From: Deltaproteobacteria bacterium
GTDB taxonomy: Bacteria; JAEEML01
DNA length: 41,646 nt
Direction of reading: 5' to 3'
Assembly: GCA_016283195.1 (NCBI GenBank)
Contig: JAEEML010000018.1
Span: forward strand, 1 to 41,646
The position numbers were made by a program, and so were the translations under genes. The notes under the pieces are model-generated. The model saw nothing but the letters and a program-made list of their open reading frames with translations, made no database searches and was not told the DNA's origin. Each line of letters starts with the position of its first letter. The first letter of the stretch is position 1. This document shows, in pieces, positions 1-7,538 of the stretch.

Positions 1-326
1 AAGGTGGCTTCCCCCGGCTCTTCCATGGCCATAAGCCCCTTATAGAGGCTGTAACAGGAACCATAATCCCTAAAATGCTCGTTATAAACCAAACTAATTT
101 TATCGCCGTAACTTTTAAGATGCTCTTTTACATATTCGGTAAGGGCCGCATAGAGATAGCCGCCGACAATGATATATTTGTCATAAGGGCCACAATTTTC
201 CAAAAGCTGATTTAAGAGCGTAAAACGCGGCGAATCCTTATAATAAAGGCACTTTAAGGTCTCTTTTTCCGTATCTTTGTTAAAGCGGCTGGCTGTGCCG
301 GCCACGGTAATAATGAGGTATTTCAT
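1..326 (-). CDS. LicC/PntC-like NTP (cytidylyl)transferase, C-terminus cut by window edge
   Basis: This is read directly on the minus strand; the frame is open to base 1, so only the first 108 or so residues are present. It begins MKYLIITVAGTASRF, the Rossmann-like start of nucleotidyltransferases with a G-x-x-S/T-R-F loop, followed by KETLKCLYY where family members carry the substrate-loop lysine. The later YNEHFRDYGSCYSLYKGL resembles the N-x-SLY segment of LicC-type choline-phosphate or phosphonate cytidylyltransferases. The ATG overlaps the stop of the upstream epimerase gene by four bases (ATGA), so the two are translationally coupled. In a phosphonate operon the likely job is to make a CMP-activated headgroup or an NDP-sugar. 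The substrate is inferred, and the catalytic half is outside the window. It is absent from the ORF track because it is truncated. Confidence 0.75.
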   Translation of the reverse strand, partial: MKYLIITVAGTASRFNKDTEKETLKCLYYKDSPRFTLLNQLLENCGPYDKYIIVGGYLYAALTEYVKEHLKSYGDKISLVYNEHFRDYGSCYSLYKGLMAMEEPGEAT

Positions 327-1321
327 TTTTCGATACTCTTTACGCACATAGTGAGCCCTTCATCAAGCGAAATAATGGGCTGCCAATTGGTGCGGGTGCG
401 GATTTTCTCCGTATTTAAAAGGCGGCGCTCCGGATCCGACTTGCGGTAGCCCTCAAAACGGATTTTTACCTCAGGAATGCCCATCTTCTTGGCAATGAGT
501 TTTACCAAATCGACAATGGAAATCTCCTCATCGGTTGCCACATTATAAACGGTGCCGTCTAAGGCCTTAGGCGTCTCCATGAGCGCCATCACCGCCCGGC
601 AGCTATCAATATTGTGCAAAAAGGTGCGCCTGTTTACTTTGGAATTTTCGAGCAGGGTAACTTCCGGTTTTTCGAGGAGATTATCAATAATATGCGGAAT
701 AATGTGCTCGGCAAAGCGCTCGTGTTTGCTATAGACATTGGCAAAGCGGATGGAGCAGCCCTTGATTTTGCCTTTATCTACAGCATCTTTCATAAAAAAT
801 TCGGTTAAGAGCTTGCCCACCGCGTAACTCGTGCGCTGGCTGTGCTCCGCCGTGGCCATGAGTAAAAAGTCATCTTCGCGCACACCGCCCTTTTCGTTCC
901 ACGACTGCATGGAATAGACCTCGGAAGTGGAGCAATTTATATAAGTATCGGCCCCCAGGCTGATGGCCATATCCAGAAAAGTTTTCATGGAGACGACATT
1001 GGTGGTAAAGGTGTGCTCAACTTCATAAAAATGTTTGGTGTGCACCACAGCGGCGCAATTGATAAAGATGAGGCGGCCGGAGTAACTCCCTTTAAGGCTT
1101 TTCACCTTTTCGGCAATGGCGGCCATCTCTTCGCCGTTATTGATATCATATTCAAAAAAGAGAAAACCAGCGCGCCCTAAAAGGTCTTTTACCGTGTCGA
1201 TGGAGCTGGCAAAGAAATTGTCAAAACCGATGACCATGTTGCCATCTTTTAAGAGCTCCCGGGAAAGCTGGCTGCCGGTCATGCCGGTGGCGCCGCTAAT
1301 GACATAAAGATTGTTAATCAT
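323..1321 (-). CDS. NAD-dependent epimerase/dehydratase (extended SDR family)
   Basis: A 332-residue extended short-chain dehydrogenase. The N-terminus carries the dinucleotide-binding motif GATGMTG (residues 10-16). The catalytic YAVGK (Y-x-x-x-K) sits near residue 166, and the C-terminal half has the sugar-nucleotide-binding features of GalE/RmlB-like enzymes (RFANVYS, and RRTFLHNIDSCRAV near residue 230). Such enzymes act on NDP-sugars in the cytoplasm to supply surface glycan precursors. The start is well supported by AAGGAG six bases upstream of the ATG. It lies between a metallophosphoesterase and a nucleotidyltransferase in the phosphonate operon. The exact sugar cannot be read from sequence; a dehydratase, epimerase or decarboxylase reaction are all possible. 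Confidence 0.88.
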   Translation of the reverse strand: MINNLYVISGATGMTGSQLSRELLKDGNMVIGFDNFFASSIDTVKDLLGRAGFLFFEYDINNGEEMAAIAEKVKSLKGSYSGRLIFINCAAVVHTKHFYEVEHTFTTNVVSMKTFLDMAISLGADTYINCSTSEVYSMQSWNEKGGVREDDFLLMATAEHSQRTSYAVGKLLTEFFMKDAVDKGKIKGCSIRFANVYSKHERFAEHIIPHIIDNLLEKPEVTLLENSKVNRRTFLHNIDSCRAVMALMETPKALDGTVYNVATDEEISIVDLVKLIAKKMGIPEVKIRFEGYRKSDPERRLLNTEKIRTRTNWQPIISLDEGLTMCVKSIEK

Positions 1322-1333
1322 AAAAACTCCTTT

Positions 1334-2062
1334 TTAAATGCCCAAAGAGAGGCGATCGCGATAAAAGGCATCCACTTCAATGCTATAAAGTTTTTGTTCG
1401 GCCGCAAAATCATAAGGAATAGCCAGATGGGTATATGCCGTGGTCTTGGTATCGAGAATACCAAACTGGGCGCAGGGATTAATATTTCTGGGCTGGCCCA
1501 CCGAACCGGGATTGATAAAGATAGTTTTTTTCTTATTTCTGGTGGTGGGGCTATCGGCCGCAAAGAGCACTTCAAAATAGTGCGGCACGTGAGAATGGGC
1601 CGTTAAAACATAGTCATAAGGCGCATATTCGGCCCGCGTAAGCTCAGCCGGCGTAAATTTGCCCCAATAGGGGTCGCCTAAAATGCCATGCAGCAAAAGA
1701 AACTTTTGGCCGGAAATATTAAGCAGCGCCTCACCCTTGGGATTCATGCGCTCATTTATATAAGAGAGAGAGGCCGGCGTGAGCTTTTTTTGCGTATAAT
1801 GGAGCATCGCCCGCCCGCGATCGCTCGCAAAGCGCGTAGTGTCGTTATCCAGCACTGCCTTCTCGTGGTTGCCCCAGATTTCGGCCAAAAAGTCGTCATC
1901 TAAATCTTTAATTATTTCGATAACTTCATTGGGGCGCATGCCGTAGTCGATGAGGTCGCCCAAAAAGATAAATTTTTCCACCTGCCGCGCCCGGCACTCT
2001 TTGAGCACCGCGTTTAGAGCGGTCACATTGGCATGGATATCGGCCAGGATAGCCAGCAGCAT
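1334..2062 (-). CDS. Metallophosphoesterase (calcineurin-like, YfcE/Metallophos_2 type)
   Basis: A 242-residue protein with the full set of metal-binding blocks: ADIHAN near residue 7 (D-x-H), GDLIDYG near 35 (G-D), GNHE near 65 (G-N-H-E), LTAHSHVPHYF near 152 (H-x-H) and NPGSVGQPR near 184. This is the short single-domain class that hydrolyses phosphomonoesters or phosphodiesters with two metal ions. There is no signal peptide, so it acts in the cytoplasm. Its ATG follows the stop of aepY with no gap (TAAATG), and the GAGG ribosome site lies inside aepY, so it is tightly coupled to phosphonate synthesis. A role in the pathway (for example removing a phosphate from an intermediate, or housekeeping of nucleotides) is inference only. 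Confidence 0.88.
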   Translation of the reverse strand: MLLAILADIHANVTALNAVLKECRARQVEKFIFLGDLIDYGMRPNEVIEIIKDLDDDFLAEIWGNHEKAVLDNDTTRFASDRGRAMLHYTQKKLTPASLSYINERMNPKGEALLNISGQKFLLLHGILGDPYWGKFTPAELTRAEYAPYDYVLTAHSHVPHYFEVLFAADSPTTRNKKKTIFINPGSVGQPRNINPCAQFGILDTKTTAYTHLAIPYDFAAEQKLYSIEVDAFYRDRLSLGI

Positions 2063-3190
2063 TTACTTCCTCAAAAATTCCATCAGCGCCTTTTTGTTCT
2101 CTATGGGCGTGGTTGTCGGCCGGCCCAGGTCCGGGCGGTTCCCTTTTTTGACCTTTATTTCCAAAAGGAGCGGGCCCTGGGTGTGGGCGACTTCTTCTAG
2201 CGCCGCGGCCAATGTTTCCCGGCTATCGGCACTAAAAGCGGCGCGGTAGCCCAGGGCGCGGGCCACCGCCGGGAGGTCGATTTTCAGCCCCACCGTGGGC
2301 TGGCCACCCACGGAATCATGGGCCCCGTTGTTGAAAATTACATGCACATAGCCGGCCGGCGCGTTTTGGGCCACAATAGCCATGGAGCCCAGGTGCATAA
2401 TGGCCGCGCCGTCGCCGTCGAAGCAAAAGACCCGGCGGTCGCCCTTATTAAGGGCGATGCCGAGCGCGATTTGTGAAGCGTGCCCCATAGAGCCCACAGT
2501 TAAAAAATCGCGCTCGTGGCCCGCGCCCGTTTGCACCCGGTATTCAAAGAGCTCACGGCTAATCATACCGGTGGTGGAGACAATTACATCCTTTTCACCG
2601 AGAGCGGCGGCCACCTGCTGAATAGCCTCTTCGCGGCTAAGAGTGAGGCCGTTTTCCTGCGCTTTTTGCAACTTATAGTCGCTAAAAGTGCCCTTCTCTA
2701 TAATGAGAGCATATACTTCGCCGCTCTCCTGCATATATTTAGCCGCCTTGGCAATTTGCCCTGCCGCCACCTCTTCTTCTTTGCTCAAAATGTCATAATT
2801 TATGCCCATGACATTCAAAAGGCCGCTCGTTATTTTGCCCTGCTTAATATGCTGCGGCTCATCGTGCACACCGGGGCGGCCGCGCCAGCCGATGAGGAGG
2901 AGGGCCGGAATATTATAGACTTCTTTATCGGTAAGCGAAGCTAGGGGGTTAATGATATTGCCCTCGCCAGAATTTTGCATATAAACAGCGCCGATTTTGC
3001 CGCTGGCGAGATGATAACCGGCGGCAATGGCCAAAGCCGCCCCTTCGTTAGCGGCTATAATATTGTGTTTTTCGTCAATATTATCGGCTATATAGGCGCA
3101 GATATTTTTGAGTAGCGAATCGGGCACACCGGCAAAAAAATCAATGCCGCATTTGGCCAGGGTAGTAACAAAAAACTTGGGGTCTAACAT
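2063..3190 (-). CDS. aepY: Phosphonopyruvate decarboxylase (ThDP enzyme)
   Basis: This 375-residue protein matches phosphonopyruvate decarboxylase, which converts 3-phosphonopyruvate to phosphonoacetaldehyde and CO2, pulling the unfavourable PEP mutase equilibrium forward. The N-terminal pyrimidine-binding part contains NEGAALAIAAGYHLASG, with the catalytic glutamate, and YMQNSGEGNIINPL. The C-terminal part has the thiamin-diphosphate motif GDG(AA)...NN (FDGDGAAIMHLGS through VIFNNGAHDSVGGQPT). Its length is normal for the single-chain type. It follows the PEP mutase gene by two bases, the classic aepX-aepY pairing. No 2-AEP transaminase or phosphonoacetaldehyde reductase is seen in the window, so the final phosphonate is unknown; that gene may lie beyond base 1. 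Confidence 0.94.
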   Translation of the reverse strand: MLDPKFFVTTLAKCGIDFFAGVPDSLLKNICAYIADNIDEKHNIIAANEGAALAIAAGYHLASGKIGAVYMQNSGEGNIINPLASLTDKEVYNIPALLLIGWRGRPGVHDEPQHIKQGKITSGLLNVMGINYDILSKEEEVAAGQIAKAAKYMQESGEVYALIIEKGTFSDYKLQKAQENGLTLSREEAIQQVAAALGEKDVIVSTTGMISRELFEYRVQTGAGHERDFLTVGSMGHASQIALGIALNKGDRRVFCFDGDGAAIMHLGSMAIVAQNAPAGYVHVIFNNGAHDSVGGQPTVGLKIDLPAVARALGYRAAFSADSRETLAAALEEVAHTQGPLLLEIKVKKGNRPDLGRPTTTPIENKKALMEFLRK

Positions 3191-3192
3191 GA

Positions 3193-4500
3193 TTATTTTT
3201 TGGTTCCGGGAATGAGGTTTAAAATTTCCTTAATCGGCATACAGTATTCATTAGAAGCTTCCAGGCTGCGGCTATGAATGAGAATGGATTCGGCGCACTT
3301 TTTCATGGCCGGGTAAGCCGAGCGCAACATGTGGTTGGCATAAATCACAATATTGATACCCCAAGAAGCGAGCTCCTCTTCGGTAAACTGGTTATAAGTG
3401 GTGGGCACCGCCACAATGGGGGTATGGGCATCCTTCTCGCGGAAACGGCGGCAAAATTCCTTAATATCTTCGCCGCTTTTGTTTTTAGAGTGAATCATTA
3501 TGCCATCGCTACCGGCGGCCACATAGGCATGGCAGCGTTCCAGGGCGTCATCAACCGATTTTCCGGCAATCAGCGACTCACAGCGCGAAATAACCATAAA
3601 ATCATTGGTAACCTGAGCAGCTTTGCCGGCGCGTATTTTGGCCGCAAAGCCCTCAATGGTATCCTGCAGCTGCACGGCATCGGTGCCAAAAAGGGAATTT
3701 TGCTTGAGCCCCACCTTATCTTCAATGATAACGGCCGAAATGCCCAGGCGCTCCAAAGTGCGCACCGTAAAGCCGAAATGTTCCACCTTGCCGCCGGTGT
3801 CGCCATCAAAAATCACCGGTTTAGTGGTGACTTCCAAAGTGTCGTTGAGGTCGTGCAGGCGGGTTGTTAAATCCACCGCTTCGATATCCGGCTTGCCCTT
3901 ACTGGTGGAATCGGTGAGCGAAGAGGACCACATGCCGTCAAATTCGCGCACTGCGCCATTAATCTCCACGCTGGTATGCTCGGCAATGAGGCCGGTAAGG
4001 CCATTATGCGATTCCAAAATGCGCACAATGGGCTTAGCGGCAATCAGGCGGCGGAGAGCTTTTAAGCGCGCCTCCGGCGTGGTGCCCAAAGCGTCCATCT
4101 CTTTTTTGAGCCCGGTGGAAGTAATGCCCTTTGTATAGGGAATCTCAATCACCTCTCCCCCCTGGGCCGCCATCACCTTAAAAACCTCATCGCGAATATA
4201 TCTATCCGCGCCCTGACACCAGTCATCGCCGTGAATAATGTAATCGGGTTTATATCTTTTGAGGTTTTCTACATAGCTCCATTCGTCTTGCGGCACCACC
4301 CGGCTCACACCCTTAATATTCTCGATAACATTTTTGCGCTGCTCATAGTTCAGATAAGGCAGGCGCTTGTGGGTGGCAATGGCTTTATCGGTAAAAAGGC
4401 CGATCATTACTTCGCCGTATTTGGCGCCCTCATTAATGATATTGATGAGGCCGGGGTGCATGATGTCCCCAATCATTCCTAAATAAACTGTCTTGGCCAT
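3193..4500 (-). CDS. aepX: Phosphoenolpyruvate phosphomutase with N-terminal nucleotidyltransferase-like domain
   Basis: A 435-residue two-domain protein. Residues about 1-140 form a cytidylyltransferase-like domain (GDIMHPGLINI near the start, GITSTGLKK near 127 in place of the usual ISST-x-I-K). Residues about 150-430 are PEP mutase of the isocitrate-lyase superfamily, with DGMWSSSLTDS near 189, FDGDTGG near 231 and the diagnostic EDKVGLKQNS near 261. The mutase rearranges PEP to phosphonopyruvate, forming the C-P bond. It is the first gene of the minus-strand operon and has a strong GGAGGAAGAGG ribosome site. The N-terminal HxGH motif reads HPGL, so its second histidine is missing and that domain may not be catalytic. 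The mutase assignment is firm; the role of the first domain is not. Confidence 0.94.
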   Translation of the reverse strand: MAKTVYLGMIGDIMHPGLINIINEGAKYGEVMIGLFTDKAIATHKRLPYLNYEQRKNVIENIKGVSRVVPQDEWSYVENLKRYKPDYIIHGDDWCQGADRYIRDEVFKVMAAQGGEVIEIPYTKGITSTGLKKEMDALGTTPEARLKALRRLIAAKPIVRILESHNGLTGLIAEHTSVEINGAVREFDGMWSSSLTDSTSKGKPDIEAVDLTTRLHDLNDTLEVTTKPVIFDGDTGGKVEHFGFTVRTLERLGISAVIIEDKVGLKQNSLFGTDAVQLQDTIEGFAAKIRAGKAAQVTNDFMVISRCESLIAGKSVDDALERCHAYVAAGSDGIMIHSKNKSGEDIKEFCRRFREKDAHTPIVAVPTTYNQFTEEELASWGINIVIYANHMLRSAYPAMKKCAESILIHSRSLEASNEYCMPIKEILNLIPGTKK

Positions 4501-4711
4501 AGAACCCTCTTCCTCCCGCGAGACTTATAATATAAAAGGCCTTAACTTGGCCACCAGATTTTCTTGGCCGGCCGGCGCTTATTCTTCTAAGCTGCCTTGA
4601 GGCCCGGAACTTCCATTTGCAAAGAATTCGTCAGGTATTATATAAGGGTGGCTCGCGGTTGTCCCTAAGGTGCCGGGACTAACGCTAAGGAAGTTAATTG
4701 GTTGATATTTC
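4501..4711. promoter_or_regulatory. Divergent intergenic region between aepX operon and wzx
   Basis: These 211 bases separate two divergent envelope operons. On the minus strand the sequence TTTTATATTATAAG, some 20-30 bases before the aepX ribosome site, is a good -10-like region, but I see no convincing -35. On the plus strand a complete promoter is listed separately. The bases between hold the short inverted element GGCCGGCCGGC and no ORF. Confidence 0.45.
4617..4644 (+). promoter_or_regulatory. Candidate sigma-70-type promoter for wzx-GT2 operon
   Basis: TTGCAA (-35) is followed after 16 bases by TATATA (-10; reading ATATAA gives 17). It lies about 68 bases upstream of the flippase start. 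Spacing and both hexamers are close to consensus. No operator-like repeat is seen. Confidence 0.5.
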
Positions 4712-6187
4712 ATGGATAATAATTCTAGCCAGAACAATTCAGCTCTGCGTTCCAAAGCCTTTGGCGGCTTTTTCTGGCGTTTTTTGGAGCGCACCGGAGC
4801 AGAACTGGTTACCTTTGTTGTCTCCGTTATTCTAGCCCGCCTTTTGGATCCGGATTATTACGGCCTCGTGGCTATGGCCTCCGTTATTGTGGCCATTTTA
4901 AATGTTTTTGTGGATAGCGGTTTCGGTAATGCCCTAATTCAAAAGAAGAATGCCGATGAATTGGATTTTTCCACTGTCTTCTTCTTTAATATCGGCGCCT
5001 GCATCTGCATGTATTTATTGCTTTACTTTACCGCCCCGTATATGGCTTCTTTTTACAAAATGCCGGATTTAACTTATGTTATAAGGGTGCTTGGCTTAAT
5101 CCTGATTATCTCTGGCCTCAAAAATATCCAGCAAGCTTATGTTTCCCGCCACATGCTTTTTAAGCGCTTCTTTTTTGCCACTCTCGGCGGCACCCTCGGC
5201 GCGGCGGCTATAGGTATTTTCATGGCCTATAAAGGTTACGGCGTTTGGGCTTTAGTGGCGCAAACACTTTTTAATACCATCACCGATACCGTCATTTTAT
5301 GGTTCACCGTGCCTTGGCGCCCCAAGCTTATTTTTTCTTTTAATCGCTTAAAGGGGCTCTTTAATTACGGCTGGAAAATGCTGGCCTCGGCCATCATTGA
5401 TCGCGCTTACAATGAGCTGCGCACTCTCTGCATCGGCCGCCTCTATCAGCCGGCCGATTTAGCTTATTACCGCAAAGCCGGCTCTTTTCCAAAAATGATT
5501 GTCACCAACATCAATAGCGCCATAGCCAGCGTGCTTATGCCACTTTTATCGCAAAAGCAAGACGACACAGAGAGTGTGCGCAACATAACCAGCATGGCTA
5601 TAAAGACCACCACTTTTCTTATCATGCCGGCAATGATGGGCCTTGCTATCTGTGCAGAATCTTTTGTGCTTTTGCTCTTAACGGAAAAATGGCTGCCTTG
5701 TGTGCCCTTTATCCGCATTGCCTGCTTTACTTATGCCTTTTATCCTATCCACACCACTAATCTGGTAGCCATTCAGGCTCTGGGGCGCAGCGATATTTTT
5801 TTAAAGCTGGAAATATTCAAAAAAATATTTAATATCATTATATTAATTATCACCGTCAATTATGGCGTCTTGGCCATTGCCTACGGCGGTGTAGCCATTT
5901 CCATCGCCAATCAGCTCATCAACTCCTGGCCCAACAAAAAACTCTTAAATTATAGCTATTTGCAGCAACTAAATGATATGTTACCCCAAATAATTCTCTC
6001 CCTGGTAATGGGCGCTATAGTTTATCCTTTTACCTTTTTAAAGCTCTCCCCGCTCACTACTCTGCTAATCCAAATACCCTGCGGTATCTTCGTTTATTTT
6101 GCCATGGCCCATATTTTAAATTTAAAAACTTATAATTATTTCAAAAAAATAAGCCGCGAATTTATAGCCAAGAAGTTTAAAAAATGA
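4712..6187 (+). CDS. Polysaccharide flippase, Wzx/WzxC type (MOP superfamily)
   Basis: A 491-residue integral membrane protein with about 12-14 hydrophobic helices, starting from an arginine/lysine-rich cytoplasmic N-terminus (SKAFGGFFWRFLERTGAE). The first helices read VVSVILARLLDPDYYGLVAM and VDSGFGNALIQ, the typical opening of the WzxC/TuaB branch that flips lipid-linked oligosaccharide units across the inner membrane. The length is normal. It is followed after 28 bases by a GT2 glycosyltransferase in the same direction and is divergent from the phosphonate operon. This suggests the flipped unit may be the phosphonate-modified glycan; that link is inference. The family is certain, the substrate is not. 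Confidence 0.92.
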   Translation: MDNNSSQNNSALRSKAFGGFFWRFLERTGAELVTFVVSVILARLLDPDYYGLVAMASVIVAILNVFVDSGFGNALIQKKNADELDFSTVFFFNIGACICMYLLLYFTAPYMASFYKMPDLTYVIRVLGLILIISGLKNIQQAYVSRHMLFKRFFFATLGGTLGAAAIGIFMAYKGYGVWALVAQTLFNTITDTVILWFTVPWRPKLIFSFNRLKGLFNYGWKMLASAIIDRAYNELRTLCIGRLYQPADLAYYRKAGSFPKMIVTNINSAIASVLMPLLSQKQDDTESVRNITSMAIKTTTFLIMPAMMGLAICAESFVLLLLTEKWLPCVPFIRIACFTYAFYPIHTTNLVAIQALGRSDIFLKLEIFKKIFNIIILIITVNYGVLAIAYGGVAISIANQLINSWPNKKLLNYSYLQQLNDMLPQIILSLVMGAIVYPFTFLKLSPLTTLLIQIPCGIFVYFAMAHILNLKTYNYFKKISREFIAKKFKK

Positions 6188-6215
6188 TTTTTATAGTAAG
6201 GCGCTGGAGATTGCC

Positions 6216-7232
6216 ATGATTAAGCCGCTTGTTTCAGTAAAGTGCATGACCTATAACCACGGCCCCTATATAGCTGAATGTCTCGATGGTTTTATGGCGC
6301 AAAAGACAAATTTCCCCTTTGAAGTGCTGGTGCACGACGATGCCTCAACCGATGACACTGCCGCCGTTATCCGCCGCTATGAAAAGAAATATCCCCAGAT
6401 AATAAAGCCGATTTACGAAAAGGAAAATCTCTATTCCAAAGAGGATGTCTCGGTACACACCGGCATAGATGCCCTTATTAGCGGCAAGTATTTGGCTATC
6501 TGCGAAGGCGACGACTATTGGTGCGACCCTTATAAATTGCAAAAACAGGTAGATTTTTTAGAGAGCCATCCGGATTATTCCCTGGTGCACAGCGCCAAAA
6601 AAGTTTATGTGCAAAAAAATCGGCGCTTCGCCATAAAACTTCCGGTCCATGTTCCTAAAGATGATGAATATTTTAACTATTTACTTACCGAGCGCAATTG
6701 TATTTCCACTCCCACGGTGATGATGCGCTCTGCTATGTATAAAGAGTACCGCCGGGTGATAAATCCGGCTGTCAAAGAGGGCTGGATTTTAGGCGATTTG
6801 CCCATGTGGCTCTATGCCGCAAGGAAAGGCAAAATTCACTTTATGCCGGAAAAAACGGCTGTTTATCGCCAGCTTACACATTCGGCCTCCCATTTTTCCT
6901 CCACGGAAAAATACTGGACTTTTGTGTGTTCGGTGCGCACAATCCGCGAATTTTTTGCCGAAAAATATGGCGTCGCTCTGCCCCCCTGGAATAAAGAACT
7001 GGCTTTTTATGAAGCCGCTTGCAACTCGCTGGGGAGTTCTTATTCCGAAGCCAACCGGGCAACCCTTTTAGCGGCCTTCCGCGCTTTAAAAAATGAGCAA
7101 AAAAAGCTTTCGCTCCTTATACCGCTTGCGGCCTCAGTGAGTAAAACAAGTTATAAATTCTGGTATTACGGCCGCTCGGCCCAAAAATTTTATAGCCGCA
7201 AGCTAAATTCGCTCTTTAAGGCCATTTTTTAA
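6216..7232 (+). CDS. Glycosyltransferase family 2
   Basis: A 338-residue GT-A fold glycosyltransferase. The N-terminus VSVKCMTYNHGPYIAECLDG is the nucleotide-binding start. HDDASTDDT near residue 43 is the DDAS/DDGS uracil-contact motif, and CEGDDYW near residue 99 contains the DxD-type metal ligand. LQKQVDFLESHPDYSLVHS is the usual following helix. The enzyme transfers a sugar from an NDP donor on the cytoplasmic face of the inner membrane. The C-terminal 100 residues are basic, with no clear membrane segment. The donor and acceptor cannot be told. It sits directly after the flippase and probably shares its promoter; no plus-strand intrinsic terminator with a U-tract is visible after it. Confidence 0.92.
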   Translation: MIKPLVSVKCMTYNHGPYIAECLDGFMAQKTNFPFEVLVHDDASTDDTAAVIRRYEKKYPQIIKPIYEKENLYSKEDVSVHTGIDALISGKYLAICEGDDYWCDPYKLQKQVDFLESHPDYSLVHSAKKVYVQKNRRFAIKLPVHVPKDDEYFNYLLTERNCISTPTVMMRSAMYKEYRRVINPAVKEGWILGDLPMWLYAARKGKIHFMPEKTAVYRQLTHSASHFSSTEKYWTFVCSVRTIREFFAEKYGVALPPWNKELAFYEAACNSLGSSYSEANRATLLAAFRALKNEQKKLSLLIPLAASVSKTSYKFWYYGRSAQKFYSRKLNSLFKAIF

Positions 7233-7288
7233 CGCCCACTAAGTTCTCTTAAAAATAATTTCTAGCACTTTAGGAAAGGCCGGCGGGT

Positions 7289-7325
7289 AAAAAAAAGACC
7301 CGCAAGGCTGGGAGTTCCTCACGGG
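7289..7325 (-). terminator. Intrinsic terminator of the putative sRNA
   Basis: On the minus strand CCCGTGAGG pairs with CCTTGCGGG (nine pairs including two G-U wobbles) around a nine-base loop and is followed by TCTTTTTTTT. The two wobbles become C-A mismatches when read on the plus strand, and the U-tract exists only on the minus strand, so its orientation is fixed as minus. Confidence 0.85.
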
Positions 7326-7420
7326 CCTAAAACCAAAGCTGAGTCATCCTTGCTCAGCCATCGCAGAGAGAGCGGATTGCCAGGGGACGCCTTTCTTTTA
7401 ATGTTAAGCCCCGCTCCGCT
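7289..7420 (-). ncRNA. Putative sigma-54-dependent small RNA, about 132 nt, three hairpins
   Basis: This element is inferred from DNA signals only. It starts 12 bases after a perfect -24/-12 promoter and ends in an intrinsic terminator, with no credible ORF between. Read on the minus strand, the 5' end AGCGGA (7415-7420) pairs with TCCGCT (7371-7376), and GGGG (7409-7412) pairs with CCCC (7383-7386) inside it. Hairpin two is GCTGAG-loop-CTCAGC (7338-7358) with the nine-base loop CAAGGATGA, which matches the CsrA/RsmA consensus core CARGGAUG. Hairpin three is the terminator. GGA occurs three times in total. The architecture (sigma-54 promoter, about 130 nt, three hairpins) recalls regulators such as GlmY/Z and myxobacterial Pxr, but I cannot claim homology. 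Possible roles are CsrA titration or antisense pairing. Confidence 0.72.
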
Positions 7421-7429
7421 ATTTTTTAA

Positions 7430-7445
7430 TGCAAGTAGCGTGCCA
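7430..7445 (-). promoter_or_regulatory. Sigma-54 (-24/-12) promoter
   Basis: The minus strand reads TGGCACGCTACTTGCA, an exact fit to the RpoN consensus TGGCACG-N4-TTGCA with the invariant GG and GC dinucleotides ten bases apart. Counting 12 bases from the GC puts +1 at 7419-7420, which is the first base of stem one of the RNA. Transcription from such promoters needs an ATP-driven enhancer-binding protein; candidate sites are annotated upstream. Confidence 0.85.
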
Positions 7446-7538
7446 CAATGGCCATTTCAGCATCTTATTGATAATAAAAGAAAATAAGCGTTTTTGTGTT
7501 TGAAAAAAACAGCCCAAAATCCCTAAATTTCCGTAAAG

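Noticed and set aside
3274-3870. 198-residue plus-strand ORF and neighbouring 171-residue ORF
   Set aside because: Both are antisense to the firmly identified PEP mutase gene.
7283-7303. GCGGGT...ACCCGC as a plus-strand terminator for the GT2 gene
   Set aside because: On the plus strand the A-run lies in the loop and no U-tract follows; the structure works only as part of the minus-strand terminator region.
7368-7380. GCAATCCGCTCT in the putative sRNA also occurs in the Alu-like part of long Firmicute SRP RNAs
   Set aside because: The universal SRP core (GGAAGGAAGCAG-type loop) is absent and the RNA is too short; the match is probably chance.
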